From contig CAVQNF010000001.1 of NCBI GenBank assembly GCA_963713805.1, positions 62,001 to 126,000 of the forward strand: a DNA stretch of 64,000 nt. Reading direction: 5' to 3'. Below, one piece after another: positions 18,666-27,412 of the stretch (position 1 is the first letter of the stretch; each line of letters starts with the position of its first letter). A program made the position numbers and the translations under genes. The notes below the pieces were generated by a model. The model was not told where the DNA came from. It saw nothing but the letters and a program-made list of their open reading frames with translations, and made no database searches. The stretch is from GAS188 sp963713805. Lineage in GTDB: Bacteria > Pseudomonadota > Alphaproteobacteria > Rhizobiales > Beijerinckiaceae.

Positions 18666-18870
18666 ATGAGCCGTAAGAAGCGCGACGCTTGGCTGCGGCT
18701 CCAGGCTCTCCAGATCGCCGCCGAGCTCCCCGAGGATCGCCGGCAGGCGCTTGCGGTGTTGAATTGCGCCCGCAAGATCGTGGAGGAGTTCATGCCCCGC
18801 GAGCACGATCGGCCGCCCTTCGGCGTGACCGGCCGCGCGCCCGCTCTCCGTGCTGCGCCTGCTGGAGTGA
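18666..18870 (+). CDS. Small conserved-looking protein, possible late frameshift
   Basis: ATG 18666 has GGGAG about ten bases upstream. The helical start 'SRKKRDAWLRLQALQIAAEL' and 'RRQALAVLNCARKIVEEFM' look like a genuine small protein. As written the frame runs to 18911 through a Pro/Ala-rich tail. Removing one C near 18832 instead gives 'FGVTGARPLSVLRLLE' and a TGA at 18868-18870, a more protein-like end of 67 residues. I do not recognise the family; position after a LuxR gene is the only context. Confidence 0.5.
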
Positions 18871-19163
18871 ATGGGAAATCCAAGCGGACCTTGCCAGGCC
18901 CTACCTTATGAATATCGCCACATGATATTAGGCAAGCCTCGGTGCGGGGCCGTCGTTTCACGCGGCGCTGCCGAGGCTCGGGAGGCTGGTTGAATGCTCC
19001 CGTCGAGTCCAACACCTTGGCATCGCCCGGCCGATGATGCCTTCGGGCCTCACGTCACGAGGCCGCGCTCGTCTCTTCTACTCGGAGTAGAAACGCTTTC
19101 GCCCATCGACAACGCGCTCGGGCGCAGGTGTCACCCCTTGTCCGGTCCGGACAGTCATGCGGC

Positions 19164-19237
19164 TGGAGGCCTCGGAGGGAATCGAACCCCCGTACAAGGA
19201 TTTGCAGTCCTCTGCGTAGCCACTCCGCCACGAGGCC
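19164..19237 (-). tRNA. tRNA-Cys (GCA anticodon)
   Basis: On the minus strand the acceptor arm GGCCTCG pairs with CGAGGCC, the discriminator is T as expected for tRNA-Cys, and CCA is encoded (19164-19166). The T-loop GGTTCGATTCC is standard, and the anticodon GCA is at 19203-19205. The complete cloverleaf is 74 bases including CCA. Confidence 0.96.
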
Positions 19238-19536
19238 GTCCGCTTCATATGGCGCTCTCGTAAAGCGTCGCAGCCGATCGGGCAACCTCTTGTTGCGACG
19301 ATCGCGATCGATCATCTCGCGCCCGAACCGCGCGGGGGCGGATCATCGAGCGGGCGTCGAGGCCGAGGCGACCCTTGCACCCTGCAAGCGTCGCTAGGCG
19401 AGGGGCTCTGACGACCACGCGGGGGCATGCCGGTGGATATCACCCTGCCCGTCGATCCGGCAGATCCGGCGGACGCCGCTCTTGCCTTTGGCGCGTGCGA
19501 GGATAAAAGCCGAAGCCTTGCAAGGACGACACCCCC

Positions 19537-20208
19537 ATGCTCGATTTCGCCGATCTCCGCCGCCGCATGGTCGACAACCAGATCCGAACGGCGGATGTCA
19601 CGCATCGCCCGTTGCTGGTCGCGATGGAGGAATTGCCGCGCGAGGTCTTCCTGCCCGAGGCCGCAAAGCCTTTCGCCTATAGCGATCAGCATCTCGTGGT
19701 CGGGGAAGTCGAAGCCACGGGCGAAAAGCGCTGGTCCCTTGCACCGGTGCTTCTTGCGCGGATGTTGCAGGCGGTCGAGCCCGTTCGAGGCGCGAAGGTC
19801 CTTCATGTGGGCTGCGGAAGCGGATATGCGAGCGGCATCTTCGCCAGGCTCGGCGCGCATGTGGTGGCGTTGGACGAGGACGCTTCGCTCATCGCCGCCG
19901 CGGAGCGGGCATTGGCAACGGCGGGCGTTCGCGGCGTGAAGACGCTTGTCGGCCCCCTCGACGCCGGGGCACCAGCCGATTCTCCCTTCGACGTGATCTT
20001 CATCGAGGGCGCCTACGAACGCGAACCGGAAAGCCTCGTCGCGCAATTGGGCGAGGGTGGGCGCCTGATCGGGGTCGCGGGCCTCGGGCGCGCCGCACAG
20101 GTCATGCTCCAGGTGAAGACGGGCGAGGTGCTGACCGGGCGCGCCGTGTTCGATGCTTCCGCGCCTCTTTTGGGAGGGTTCGCCAAGAAGCCCGAGTTCG
20201 CCTTCTGA
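19537..20208 (+). CDS. Protein-L-isoaspartate O-methyltransferase family protein
   Basis: A 223-residue SAM-dependent methyltransferase of the PCMT family. 'RRRMVDNQIRTADVTHRPLL' and 'ELPREVFLP' are the family N-terminus, 'VLHVGCGSGYASGIFARLG' is SAM motif I, 'VVALDEDASL' motif II, and 'FDVIFIEGAYE' motif III. The canonical enzyme repairs isoaspartate in damaged proteins. This subgroup, common in Hyphomicrobiales beside tolC, often diverges at the substrate-binding residues, so repair activity is not certain. No tolC follows here. ATG 19537 starts just before the family homology. Confidence 0.88.
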   Translation: MLDFADLRRRMVDNQIRTADVTHRPLLVAMEELPREVFLPEAAKPFAYSDQHLVVGEVEATGEKRWSLAPVLLARMLQAVEPVRGAKVLHVGCGSGYASGIFARLGAHVVALDEDASLIAAAERALATAGVRGVKTLVGPLDAGAPADSPFDVIFIEGAYEREPESLVAQLGEGGRLIGVAGLGRAAQVMLQVKTGEVLTGRAVFDASAPLLGGFAKKPEFAF

Positions 20209-20463
20209 GGCGCCCGGACTTTCCGCTATCCGCATACCGGTCAATTCGCTCCCCGAGGCCCATCCGCGAATGTTGCGGTTTTGCAACGTTCGAAGAGTTT
20301 TTGTTTCGCAAGACCTCCTGGTCCGCATCTCGCCCGAAAGCCGCCACAAACGAACCCGCCTTTAGGCTGCGGGTGTTGGGAAGCGCGGGCGGTGCTCCGC
20401 GCTTTTGTTCGCTTGGCGCCGCTTGGCGTCGGTTGCGTTGGGGCTGAGAGTAGAGCGAGCGGG

Positions 20464-22194
20464 ATGGACGCGCGAGTTATCGACAAGTCGAAGCTGCCGA
20501 GTCGGCACGTGACCGAAGGACCGGCCCGTGCTCCGCACCGTTCCTATCTCTACGCGATGGGGCTGACGCGAGAGCAGATCCATCAGCCGCTCGTGGGCGT
20601 GGCGAGTTGCTGGAACGAAGCCGCCCCTTGCAACATCGCCTTGATGCGCCAGGCGCAGGTCGTGAAGAAAGGCGTGGCCGCGGCCAATGGGACGCCGCGC
20701 GAGTTCTGCACCATCACCGTCACGGACGGCATGGCGATGGGCCATCAGGGGATGAAGGCGTCGCTCGCTTCGCGCGAGGTGATCGCCGACTCCGTCGAGC
20801 TCACGATGCGCGGCCACTGTTACGACGCGCTCGTCGGCCTTGCCGGCTGCGACAAGTCGCTGCCGGGCATGATGATGGCGATGTGTCGCCTCAACGTGCC
20901 GTCGATCTTCATTTACGGCGGCTCGATCCTGCCTGGGACCTTCAAGGGCCGCCCGGTCACGGTGCAGGACCTGTTCGAGGCCGTGGGCAAGCATTCGGTG
21001 GGCGACATGTCGGATGCCGATCTCGACGAGCTCGAGAACGTGGCATGCCCTTCCGCCGGAGCCTGCGGCGCCCAGTTCACCGCGAACACGATGGCGACCG
21101 TTTCGGAAGCCATCGGCCTTGCCTTGCCCTATTCGGCGGGCGCGCCGGCGCCTTATGAAATTCGCGACCGCTTCTGCATGGCGGCCGGCGAGATGGTGAT
21201 GGAGCTCCTGCACCGCAAAATTCGTCCGCGTGACATCGTCACCAGGCGAGCGCTCGAAAATGCGGCCACCGTGGTTGCCGCTTCCGGCGGTTCCACCAAC
21301 GCGGCGCTGCATCTTCCGGCGATCGCGCATGAATGCGGAATCGAGTTCGATCTCTTCGAGGTCGCCGAGATTTTCAAGCGCACCCCCTATGTCGCCGATC
21401 TCAAGCCGGGCGGACGCTATGTGGCAAAGGATTTGTTCGAAGTGGGGGGCATCCCGCTCCTCATGAAGACTTTGCTCGACCACGGCTTCCTTCACGGCGA
21501 TTGCATCACCGTCACCGGCCGAACGATCGCGGAGAATCTCGCGAAGGTCGCGTGGAACGACAAGCAGGACGTGGTGCGCCCGGCCGATGCGCCGATCACC
21601 GCGACCGGCGGCGTCGTCGGGCTCAAAGGCAATCTCGCGCCGGATGGAGCGATCGTGAAGGTCGCCGGCATGGCGCGCGAGCATCTGACCTTCACCGGAC
21701 CCGCGCGCTGCTTCGATACGGAGGAAGCCTGTTTCGAAGCGGTACGCACGCGCCGATACAAGGAGGGCGAGGTGCTGGTCATCCGTTACGAGGGACCTCG
21801 CGGCGGCCCGGGCATGCGCGAGATGCTGGCGACCACCGCCGCCCTCTACGGACAGGGCATGGGCGACAAGGTCGCGCTGATCACGGACGGGCGCTTCTCC
21901 GGCGCCACGCGCGGTTTCTGCGTCGGCCATGTCGGGCCCGAAGCTGCCGCCGGCGGGCCGATCGCGCTCTTGCGGGACGGCGACATCATCGAGATCGACG
22001 CCATCAAGGGCGTGCTCGCCGTAAAGCTCGGGGAGGGCGAGCTCGAGCGCCGCAAAAAAGACTGGAAGCCGCGCGAAAGTGAATTCGGTTCAGGCGCAAT
22101 TTGGAAATACGCACAACAGGTGGGACCTGCCCGCTATGGCGCGGTAACCCACCCCGGGGCTCAGGGCGAAGCTCGGTGCTATGCGGATATTTGA
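20464..22194 (+). CDS. ilvD: Dihydroxy-acid dehydratase
   Basis: A 576-residue iron-sulfur dehydratase of valine, leucine and isoleucine synthesis. Three cluster-binding regions are visible: 'VGVASCWNEAAPCNIALM', 'LVGLAGCDKSLPGMMMAM' and 'ENVACPSAGACGAQFTANTM'. The family ending 'KYAQQVGPARYGAVTHPG' and 'CYADI' is complete. ATG 20464 is chosen because homology begins there; an in-frame start at 20281 would add 61 unrelated residues. The 3' end overlaps the next gene by 14 bases. No interruption despite its length. Confidence 0.97.
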   Translation: MDARVIDKSKLPSRHVTEGPARAPHRSYLYAMGLTREQIHQPLVGVASCWNEAAPCNIALMRQAQVVKKGVAAANGTPREFCTITVTDGMAMGHQGMKASLASREVIADSVELTMRGHCYDALVGLAGCDKSLPGMMMAMCRLNVPSIFIYGGSILPGTFKGRPVTVQDLFEAVGKHSVGDMSDADLDELENVACPSAGACGAQFTANTMATVSEAIGLALPYSAGAPAPYEIRDRFCMAAGEMVMELLHRKIRPRDIVTRRALENAATVVAASGGSTNAALHLPAIAHECGIEFDLFEVAEIFKRTPYVADLKPGGRYVAKDLFEVGGIPLLMKTLLDHGFLHGDCITVTGRTIAENLAKVAWNDKQDVVRPADAPITATGGVVGLKGNLAPDGAIVKVAGMAREHLTFTGPARCFDTEEACFEAVRTRRYKEGEVLVIRYEGPRGGPGMREMLATTAALYGQGMGDKVALITDGRFSGATRGFCVGHVGPEAAAGGPIALLRDGDIIEIDAIKGVLAVKLGEGELERRKKDWKPRESEFGSGAIWKYAQQVGPARYGAVTHPGAQGEARCYADI

Positions 22195-23233
22195 ACCCTC
22201 CGCCCTTTTGTTGACGGCATTGGCGGCGAGCGGCGCGGTCCTTTCGCATGCGCCGGCGGCACTCAGCCAGACTCCGCCGGAGCCGATCGCCGTCGTCGCG
22301 GCCCCGATGCCGGGCCCGGTCGTGTCGACACCGCTGCCGCCGCTACCCGTCGGCCGCTCGGCTTCCGATACGGGCGCGGCGCTGACGAGCACCAACTCTT
22401 CCGTGATCGGACACGCGCTTCCCGTCGTTCCAGTTGCGCCTCAATCCGTGCTGCCGGCGAGCACCGGGGATGGCAATGTTGCCGTGACGGCGCCGGCCTA
22501 TGCGCCCGCGCTCAATCCGCACCTCACCGAGCCTTTCAAATCCATGCGCGACGCCTTCAACAAGGCGATGAAGGGCTATAACGCCGGCGACAAGGCCGAT
22601 GCCGTGCGGGCTTTCGCCTATGCGGCGGCGCAAGGCCACGTCATGTCGAGCTGGAAGCTCGCCCGCATGTATGCGGAGGGCGACGGCGTGCCGCACGACG
22701 ACCTCAAGGCCTTCGAATACTACTCGCAGACGGCCGATGAGGACAGGGATGAAGGGCCGGGCTCGCCGAACGCGCGCTTCATCGCCAACGCCTATGTGGC
22801 GCTCGGCACCTATTTCCTCGACGGCATCCCGAACACCTATGTCAAGGTGGACGCCGAACGCGCGCGCAACCTGTTCAAATACGCTGCCACGCTCTTCGGC
22901 GATCCCGACGCGCAATACAACCTCGCGCGCATGTTGGCGGATGGCACGGGCGGCCCCAAGGACATCCGCGATGCGGTGCGCTGGCTCAATCTCGCGGCGG
23001 AGAAGAACCATCACCCCTCGCAGGCGCTCCTCGGGCACATTCTTTTCACCGGCAATGGCGTTCCGCGCCAGGCGGCGCAAGGCCTGATGTGGCTGTCTTT
23101 GGCGCGCGAGGGGGCCGATCCGTCGAAGGATGGCTGGATCACCCAGTTGCGCGACCAGGCCTTCGCGGCGGCAAATGAGAACGAACGCCAGCTCGCGACG
23201 CTTTATCTCGACCAGCACGCCAAGGTGCATTGA
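22181..23233 (+). CDS. exoR: Sel1-repeat exported protein, ExoR-like
   Basis: 350 residues: signal peptide 'ALLLTALAASGAVLSHAPAA', a Pro/Ala-rich linker to about residue 105, then Sel1-like repeats. Examples are 'GHVMSSWKLARMYAEGDGV', 'GDPDAQYNLARMLADGTGG' and 'HHPSQALLGHILFTGNGVP'. The organisation matches ExoR, the periplasmic Sel1 protein that restrains the ExoS/ChvI two-component system and so exopolysaccharide production in rhizobia. The symbol is by architecture only, since other Sel1 proteins share it. ATG 22181 lies inside the end of ilvD; both genes are probably on one transcript. The Pro-rich linker is longer than in the ExoR I know. Confidence 0.65.
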   Translation: MRIFEPSALLLTALAASGAVLSHAPAALSQTPPEPIAVVAAPMPGPVVSTPLPPLPVGRSASDTGAALTSTNSSVIGHALPVVPVAPQSVLPASTGDGNVAVTAPAYAPALNPHLTEPFKSMRDAFNKAMKGYNAGDKADAVRAFAYAAAQGHVMSSWKLARMYAEGDGVPHDDLKAFEYYSQTADEDRDEGPGSPNARFIANAYVALGTYFLDGIPNTYVKVDAERARNLFKYAATLFGDPDAQYNLARMLADGTGGPKDIRDAVRWLNLAAEKNHHPSQALLGHILFTGNGVPRQAAQGLMWLSLAREGADPSKDGWITQLRDQAFAAANENERQLATLYLDQHAKVH

Positions 23234-23253
23234 CGGGCTGAAGCCTCGCGCCG

Positions 23254-23732
23254 TCACGCCCCCGGGAGCCTTTCGGCCAAACCTGCCGGATAAAGCGTGT
23301 CGCGGCCTGTCAAGAAGCGGTCGATCTCGACCCATTCCGCGAAATGCGTGCTGCCTTCGTCTTCCTTGATGGTGAACCGATCCCGCGCGTAGATCGTCCT
23401 GTCCGAGAGTGAGATCTCAAAGGCGAAAACGATCTCGTGCCCTTTGCATCATGATGCATGTAGAGGTTTTCGAAGACCTCGAGTGCGGCGTCGATATGAA
23501 TATCGCAGCCGAGCTCTTCGCGGATTTCGCGCTTCACGGCGTCGGCCGCAAGCTCCATGAAATTGACGCCACCGCCCGGCGGCCTCCAACCCTTGAGCGC
23601 ACCGGCATCATCCAGTACCTCGATCGCAAGCAGGCGATTGTCTCGGCGCGCGATTGCGATGGCGATCACACGAACGGCTTCGACGGGGCGCCATCGCGGG
23701 TAGCCGGTTCGTCGCCTTGAATCGTCGGACAT
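23254..23732 (-). pseudogene. NUDIX hydrolase, frameshifted
   Basis: N-terminal part 'VRVIAIAIARRDNRLLAIEV' and NUDIX box region 'RPPGGGVNFMELAADAVKRE' plus 'IREELGCDI', then 'FENLYMHHDAKG'. There one base is missing near 23440; the next frame continues 'HEIVFAFEISLSDRTIYARD' and 'STHFAEWVEIDRFL' to a TGA at 23254-23256. Restored length is about 160 residues. It would hydrolyse a nucleoside diphosphate derivative; the substrate is unknown. It is the last gene of a minus-strand run that starts at hemB, and it converges on the ExoR-like gene with 20 bases between stops. Confidence 0.8.
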
Positions 23733-23782
23733 GCTCCTGCTCGCGAAGGACGCGTCGCTCGGGATTCGTTTCCGCGGAGCCC

Positions 23783-24568
23783 TTACGCCATGCTGAGTTC
23801 CGCGACCACCGGCACATGGTCCGAGGGCTTGTCCCAGCTGCGTGTCTCCTTGTCGATGCGGCAGGAGACGAGCTTGTCGGCGGCCTGAGGCGACAGAAGG
23901 AGATGGTCGATGCGGATGCCGTTGTTCTTCTGGAAGGCGCCGGCCTGATAATCCCAGAAGCTGTAGCGTTCCGGCGATTGGTCGCAGGCCCGGAAAGCGT
24001 CGGTGAGGCCGAGCGCCAGGAGCCGGCGAAAGGCCGCGCGCGTCTGCGGCAGGAAGAGCGCGTCTGACGTCCAGGCCGCGGGGTCGCGGGCATCAATCGG
24101 CTCGGGGATGACGTTGTAGTCGCCGGCGAGCACGAGAGGCTCCTCGAGGCGCAGCAAGGCTGTCGCGCGACGCCGCAGCCGCTCCATGAAGCCGAGCTTA
24201 TAGGGGTATTTCTCCGTCTGCGGCGGATTGCCGTTCGGCAAATAGATCGAGGCGGCGCGCACCACGCCCTTTCCCGTGGCGAATACGGCTTCCATGTATC
24301 GCGCGTGGCTGTCGGCATCATCGCCGTCGAGGCCGCGGATCACCTCGTCCGGGCGCATGCGCGAGAGAATGGCGACGCCGTTGAAGGTCTTCTGGCCGTG
24401 TGTCTCCACATGATAGCCCGCGGCCTCGACCTCGAGCCGGGGAAAAGCGTCATCCAGGCATTTCAGCTCCTGCAGGCACACGATGTCAGGCTGAGCCTGC
24501 TTGAGCCAACGAAGCAGGTGGACGGCCCTTTGGCGCACCGAATTGACGTTCCACGTCGCGATCAACAT
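23783..24568 (-). CDS. xth: Exodeoxyribonuclease III
   Basis: A 261-residue AP endonuclease / 3'-5' exonuclease of base-excision repair. Catalytic signatures are in order: 'MLIATWNVNSVRQRA', 'DIVCLQELKCLDDAFP' (metal-binding Glu), 'LVLAGDYNVIPEP' (Asp and Asn), 'IRIDHLLLSP' and 'PSDHVPVVAELSMA' (the Asp-His pair). ATG 24568 is the family start; an upstream in-frame start at 24709 would lie inside the acetyltransferase gene. Only four bases separate it from that gene, so they are co-transcribed. Confidence 0.95.
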   Translation of the reverse strand: MLIATWNVNSVRQRAVHLLRWLKQAQPDIVCLQELKCLDDAFPRLEVEAAGYHVETHGQKTFNGVAILSRMRPDEVIRGLDGDDADSHARYMEAVFATGKGVVRAASIYLPNGNPPQTEKYPYKLGFMERLRRRATALLRLEEPLVLAGDYNVIPEPIDARDPAAWTSDALFLPQTRAAFRRLLALGLTDAFRACDQSPERYSFWDYQAGAFQKNNGIRIDHLLLSPQAADKLVSCRIDKETRSWDKPSDHVPVVAELSMA

Positions 24569-24572
24569 CCTC

Positions 24573-25007
24573 TCACCCCTGCTCGAAGCGCTTGAAGAAA
24601 TATGTGCATCTGTGATCGGGTGGATAGTCCTCGATGCTGCCGAAGGCCAGATAGCCGTGCCTAAGATAGAATTGCGGCGCCTGGAAGCTGAATGACAACA
24701 GCCACACACCGATGCAGCCGCGTTCTTGCGCCTTTGTCTCGGCTTCCTTGAGGAGAGCGCTACCGAGGCCTCGGCCGCGATGCGCCGCTGGCACGAAGAG
24801 CAGGTCCACGAAGAGCCAGCGCCAATAGCTCACGCCCCACAGCCCGCCGATGATGGCGTTCGCACCAGGCTCCTTCAGCAAAATTGCCAAGGGCGAGACC
24901 GGATCGGGAAACCCCGTGCGCTCATCGTTAAAGGCGTCGAGCAGCCTGAAGATCGCCTGGCGGTGCTCGGGCAGGGGTCGATCGAGCGTGACGATCTCGG
25001 GGGTCAT
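24573..25007 (-). CDS. GNAT family N-acetyltransferase
   Basis: 144 residues with a complete GNAT core: strand 'WRWLFVDLLFVPAAHRG' followed by the acetyl-CoA loop 'RGRGLGSALLKEAETKA', then 'GCIGVWLLSFSFQAPQFY' and 'RHGYLAFG'. The substrate is unknown. ATG 25007 ('MTPEIVTLDRPL') is preferred over 25022. It is co-directional with xth, four bases away. Confidence 0.85.
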   Translation of the reverse strand: MTPEIVTLDRPLPEHRQAIFRLLDAFNDERTGFPDPVSPLAILLKEPGANAIIGGLWGVSYWRWLFVDLLFVPAAHRGRGLGSALLKEAETKAQERGCIGVWLLSFSFQAPQFYLRHGYLAFGSIEDYPPDHRCTYFFKRFEQG

Positions 25008-25112
25008 TTTGCAAGCAACCAAGGCATCAGCGTTTCGATCCTGACCTTCGCTGTCGCGATGCGCATGTGTCCACTCCTTTGAGCTCGAGGACCCTCGTCC
25101 GTAGCGGGCCGT

Positions 25113-25854
25113 TCAGCCCTTGAGAAGCTTCCTGGCTTCGGCGAGCCATCGGGCATTTCGTTTGCGCACGAAAGGGGGGCTCCGATCGCCACGTTTCACG
25201 ACTTCCGCGGCGATCGAAAGAGCTTCCGTCCTCCGGCCGTCCTTCTTCAAGAGGTGAGCAAGCCGAAGCGTCGGTTCGAGGCCCGGATAGCTGTTCGCAA
25301 GCGCTCTGTATTCCTTTTCAGCCTCATCGGACCGACCTGCCTCGTCCAATGAGCGAGCGTAGACGAGATGCGCCTCGGCTTGGTTGTAGTCCGGCCAGCG
25401 GCGCTTGAGCTCGTCCAGAGTCGCGAGCGCCTGGTCGGGCCTGCCGAGCGCGAGCTCGCCTCGCGCCTTTCCAGTGAAGAACATGGGTTCGTCGCCATGG
25501 GGTTCATCCGACGATCCCGCTGAAGAGAGCGACGGCCTCATCAGGCTTGCCGATCGCGAGGCATTCCTCGGCGAGCGCCGCGCGATTGGCGATCGTTTCA
25601 GCGACCTCGACGGCCTCCTTCAAGGCCCGGTATCGCTTCGTCGGGTCGAGCGCCTTCGCGATTTGGCGTTCAGTCTTCCGTCCGCTCGCGCTGCCTCGCC
25701 ATGCCGGAAGGAGCTCGACGAGAACATAGGCGGCGGCTCCGAAGCCCGGCAGCAACAGCACCACATAGGCCCAGGGCCAGAAGCGGCCGGACTTCGCGGC
25801 GTGCACGATGAGAAGGACATCGAGCAGGAAAAGCAGCGAGCCGATGGCAGGCAT
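25113..25854 (-). pseudogene. Membrane-anchored TPR protein (PLDc_N-like start), frameshifted
   Basis: The N-terminus has two hydrophobic segments ('IGSLLFLLDVLLIVHAA' and 'WAYVVLLLPGFGAAAYVLVE') separated by 'KSGRFWP', the pattern of a phospholipase-D-N-terminal-like anchor. The rest is tetratricopeptide repeats: 'AEECLAIGKPDEAVALFSG', 'FTGKARGELALGRPDQALAT', 'HLVYARSLDEAGRSDEAEKE'. The two parts are in different frames. Removing one base at 25512 links 'VALFSGI' to 'SDEPHGDEPMFF'. Restored length is about 246 residues, facing the cytoplasm. Such proteins are common in Hyphomicrobiales, function unknown. Confidence 0.75.
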
Positions 25855-25989
25855 AGAGAGCCCCTCTATCTCAGCGAAGAGAATTTCAGGATGATCGCCC
25901 CGAATGCGATCCTGATGCGTCATTTTGCGACGCTCGACAAGCTGATCTCTGACCCCGTTAGCGCCGCCGCAAAGGCGGCCAATGACGCT

Positions 25990-27333
25990 CTAATTGAGGC
26001 TCGGCGAATCCGGCCGCCTGCCGAAGATTCCATAAGGCCGGAAGATGAACAAGATCGCGAGCAGCGAATACACGGCTAGATCGCGCGAATCGACACTGAA
26101 CAGCGCCGACCATGCCGCTTCGCTGAATGCCAGGATGATCCCGCCCGCGAACGCCGCGCCGATAGAGCCGATGCCGCCGAGCACGGCACCGACGAGCGCC
26201 TTCAGGCCGAGCGTAAATCCGTAGGCATAGCCGGTCTGTCCGAAATGCACCGTAAGCACATAGCCCGAGAGACCGGCGAGCGCGGCCGCGATCGCAAAGC
26301 TCTTGGTGAACACGCGGTCACGATCGATGCCGAACATCGAGGCCGCGATGTCGTCTTGGGAGACCGCTCGCCAGGCGCGCCCGAACGCCGACCAGCGCTG
26401 ATAGGCGAGAAGGCTCAACGCTCCGATGAGCCCGATCGCCGCGGAAAGCATCTGCATCGGCGTCACCGTCACGACGAAGTTCTGGGCCCTGACGAGGGCG
26501 ATCGGCGAAGCCAATAGCGGGGGCGCCCAAATCAGCGAATGCGGGATCGTGAGGCGCGAATATTCAGCGAGCGCGAGCATCAGGCCGACGGTCGCGATCA
26601 CGACGGCCTGCCCCTTCGCCCGCAATGCCGGGAGCACGGCGAAGCGGCCGGCCGCGATTCCATAGGAGGCGCTGACGCCGAGTGCCAGGACGAACCCTGT
26701 CGCGAGCGCAAAGGGTGAGCCCGCAACCGCGCCGAGCGCCAAGCCGGTCAGGGTCGCATAGCCCCCGAGCGCGGCAAGATCGCCGAAGCCGAACACCACG
26801 CGCCCGACAAGGCCGTGGATCAGCGCGTATGAAGAAGCAAGCAAGCCATAGATGGCGGCCGAGGGCAGGGCGGCAACGAGCTGTTGCAGCGCCAAGGCGA
26901 GAGGCGCGGGGAGGAGCACGAGCGACGCCGCTCCTGCCGCCCCCGGATCAGGGGGTGGCTCGCCGGGCGTCTCCAGATAGAAACGCCGCAGGAAGAGGAT
27001 CTGCGCCTCGCCGAGCGGGCCTTGCGACGTGTCGATGCCGCTGAGGATATCGCGGCCCGCTTCTTGTCCAGCGTCGCCGAAGCGGCAGAGCACATGGCGC
27101 AATTGTGGATGTCCCTCGGCCTCGATCCAATAGTCGACGCGAACCGAATTGGCGATCTCGCCCGCGGCGCTGCGCAGGATGGTGATCTTGGCATCCTGAG
27201 GTTCGATGGCGGCGACCGCGCTGCGGCACTCTCTCGCATGGCTCTCGTCGACGAGTGTCGCGCATGCCCCCGCCAGGAGGGCGCCAATCGCCGCTACGAT
27301 GGCGCAGGCCGCTCGCGAGCTTCGCGGCGTCAT
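25990..27333 (-). CDS. LivH-type ABC permease with extra N-terminal periplasmic domain
   Basis: 447 residues. From about residue 145 it is a branched-chain amino acid permease of the LivH family: multiple membrane segments, 'GLVGRVVFGFGDLAALGGYA' early and the cytoplasmic loop 'AWRAVSQDDIAASMFGIDRD' that contacts the ATPase. Before it lies an unusual extension: a lipoprotein-like start 'GALLAGACATLVDE' and about 110 residues with two Cys ('HARECRSA', 'RHVLCRFG') predicted to sit in the periplasm. No LivM, LivG, LivF or binding protein gene is adjacent. I start at ATG 27333; a longer start at 27471 would overlap hemB. Confidence 0.8.
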   Translation of the reverse strand: MTPRSSRAACAIVAAIGALLAGACATLVDESHARECRSAVAAIEPQDAKITILRSAAGEIANSVRVDYWIEAEGHPQLRHVLCRFGDAGQEAGRDILSGIDTSQGPLGEAQILFLRRFYLETPGEPPPDPGAAGAASLVLLPAPLALALQQLVAALPSAAIYGLLASSYALIHGLVGRVVFGFGDLAALGGYATLTGLALGAVAGSPFALATGFVLALGVSASYGIAAGRFAVLPALRAKGQAVVIATVGLMLALAEYSRLTIPHSLIWAPPLLASPIALVRAQNFVVTVTPMQMLSAAIGLIGALSLLAYQRWSAFGRAWRAVSQDDIAASMFGIDRDRVFTKSFAIAAALAGLSGYVLTVHFGQTGYAYGFTLGLKALVGAVLGGIGSIGAAFAGGIILAFSEAAWSALFSVDSRDLAVYSLLAILFIFRPYGIFGRRPDSPSLN

Positions 27334-27412
27334 GCCGACGCACCAGGGCCGGGCGCGAGCTTGGGGGAGCGCGAGCCTCACCCGTGAAAAATAGGGCGCG
27401 GGCAATCCGGGC

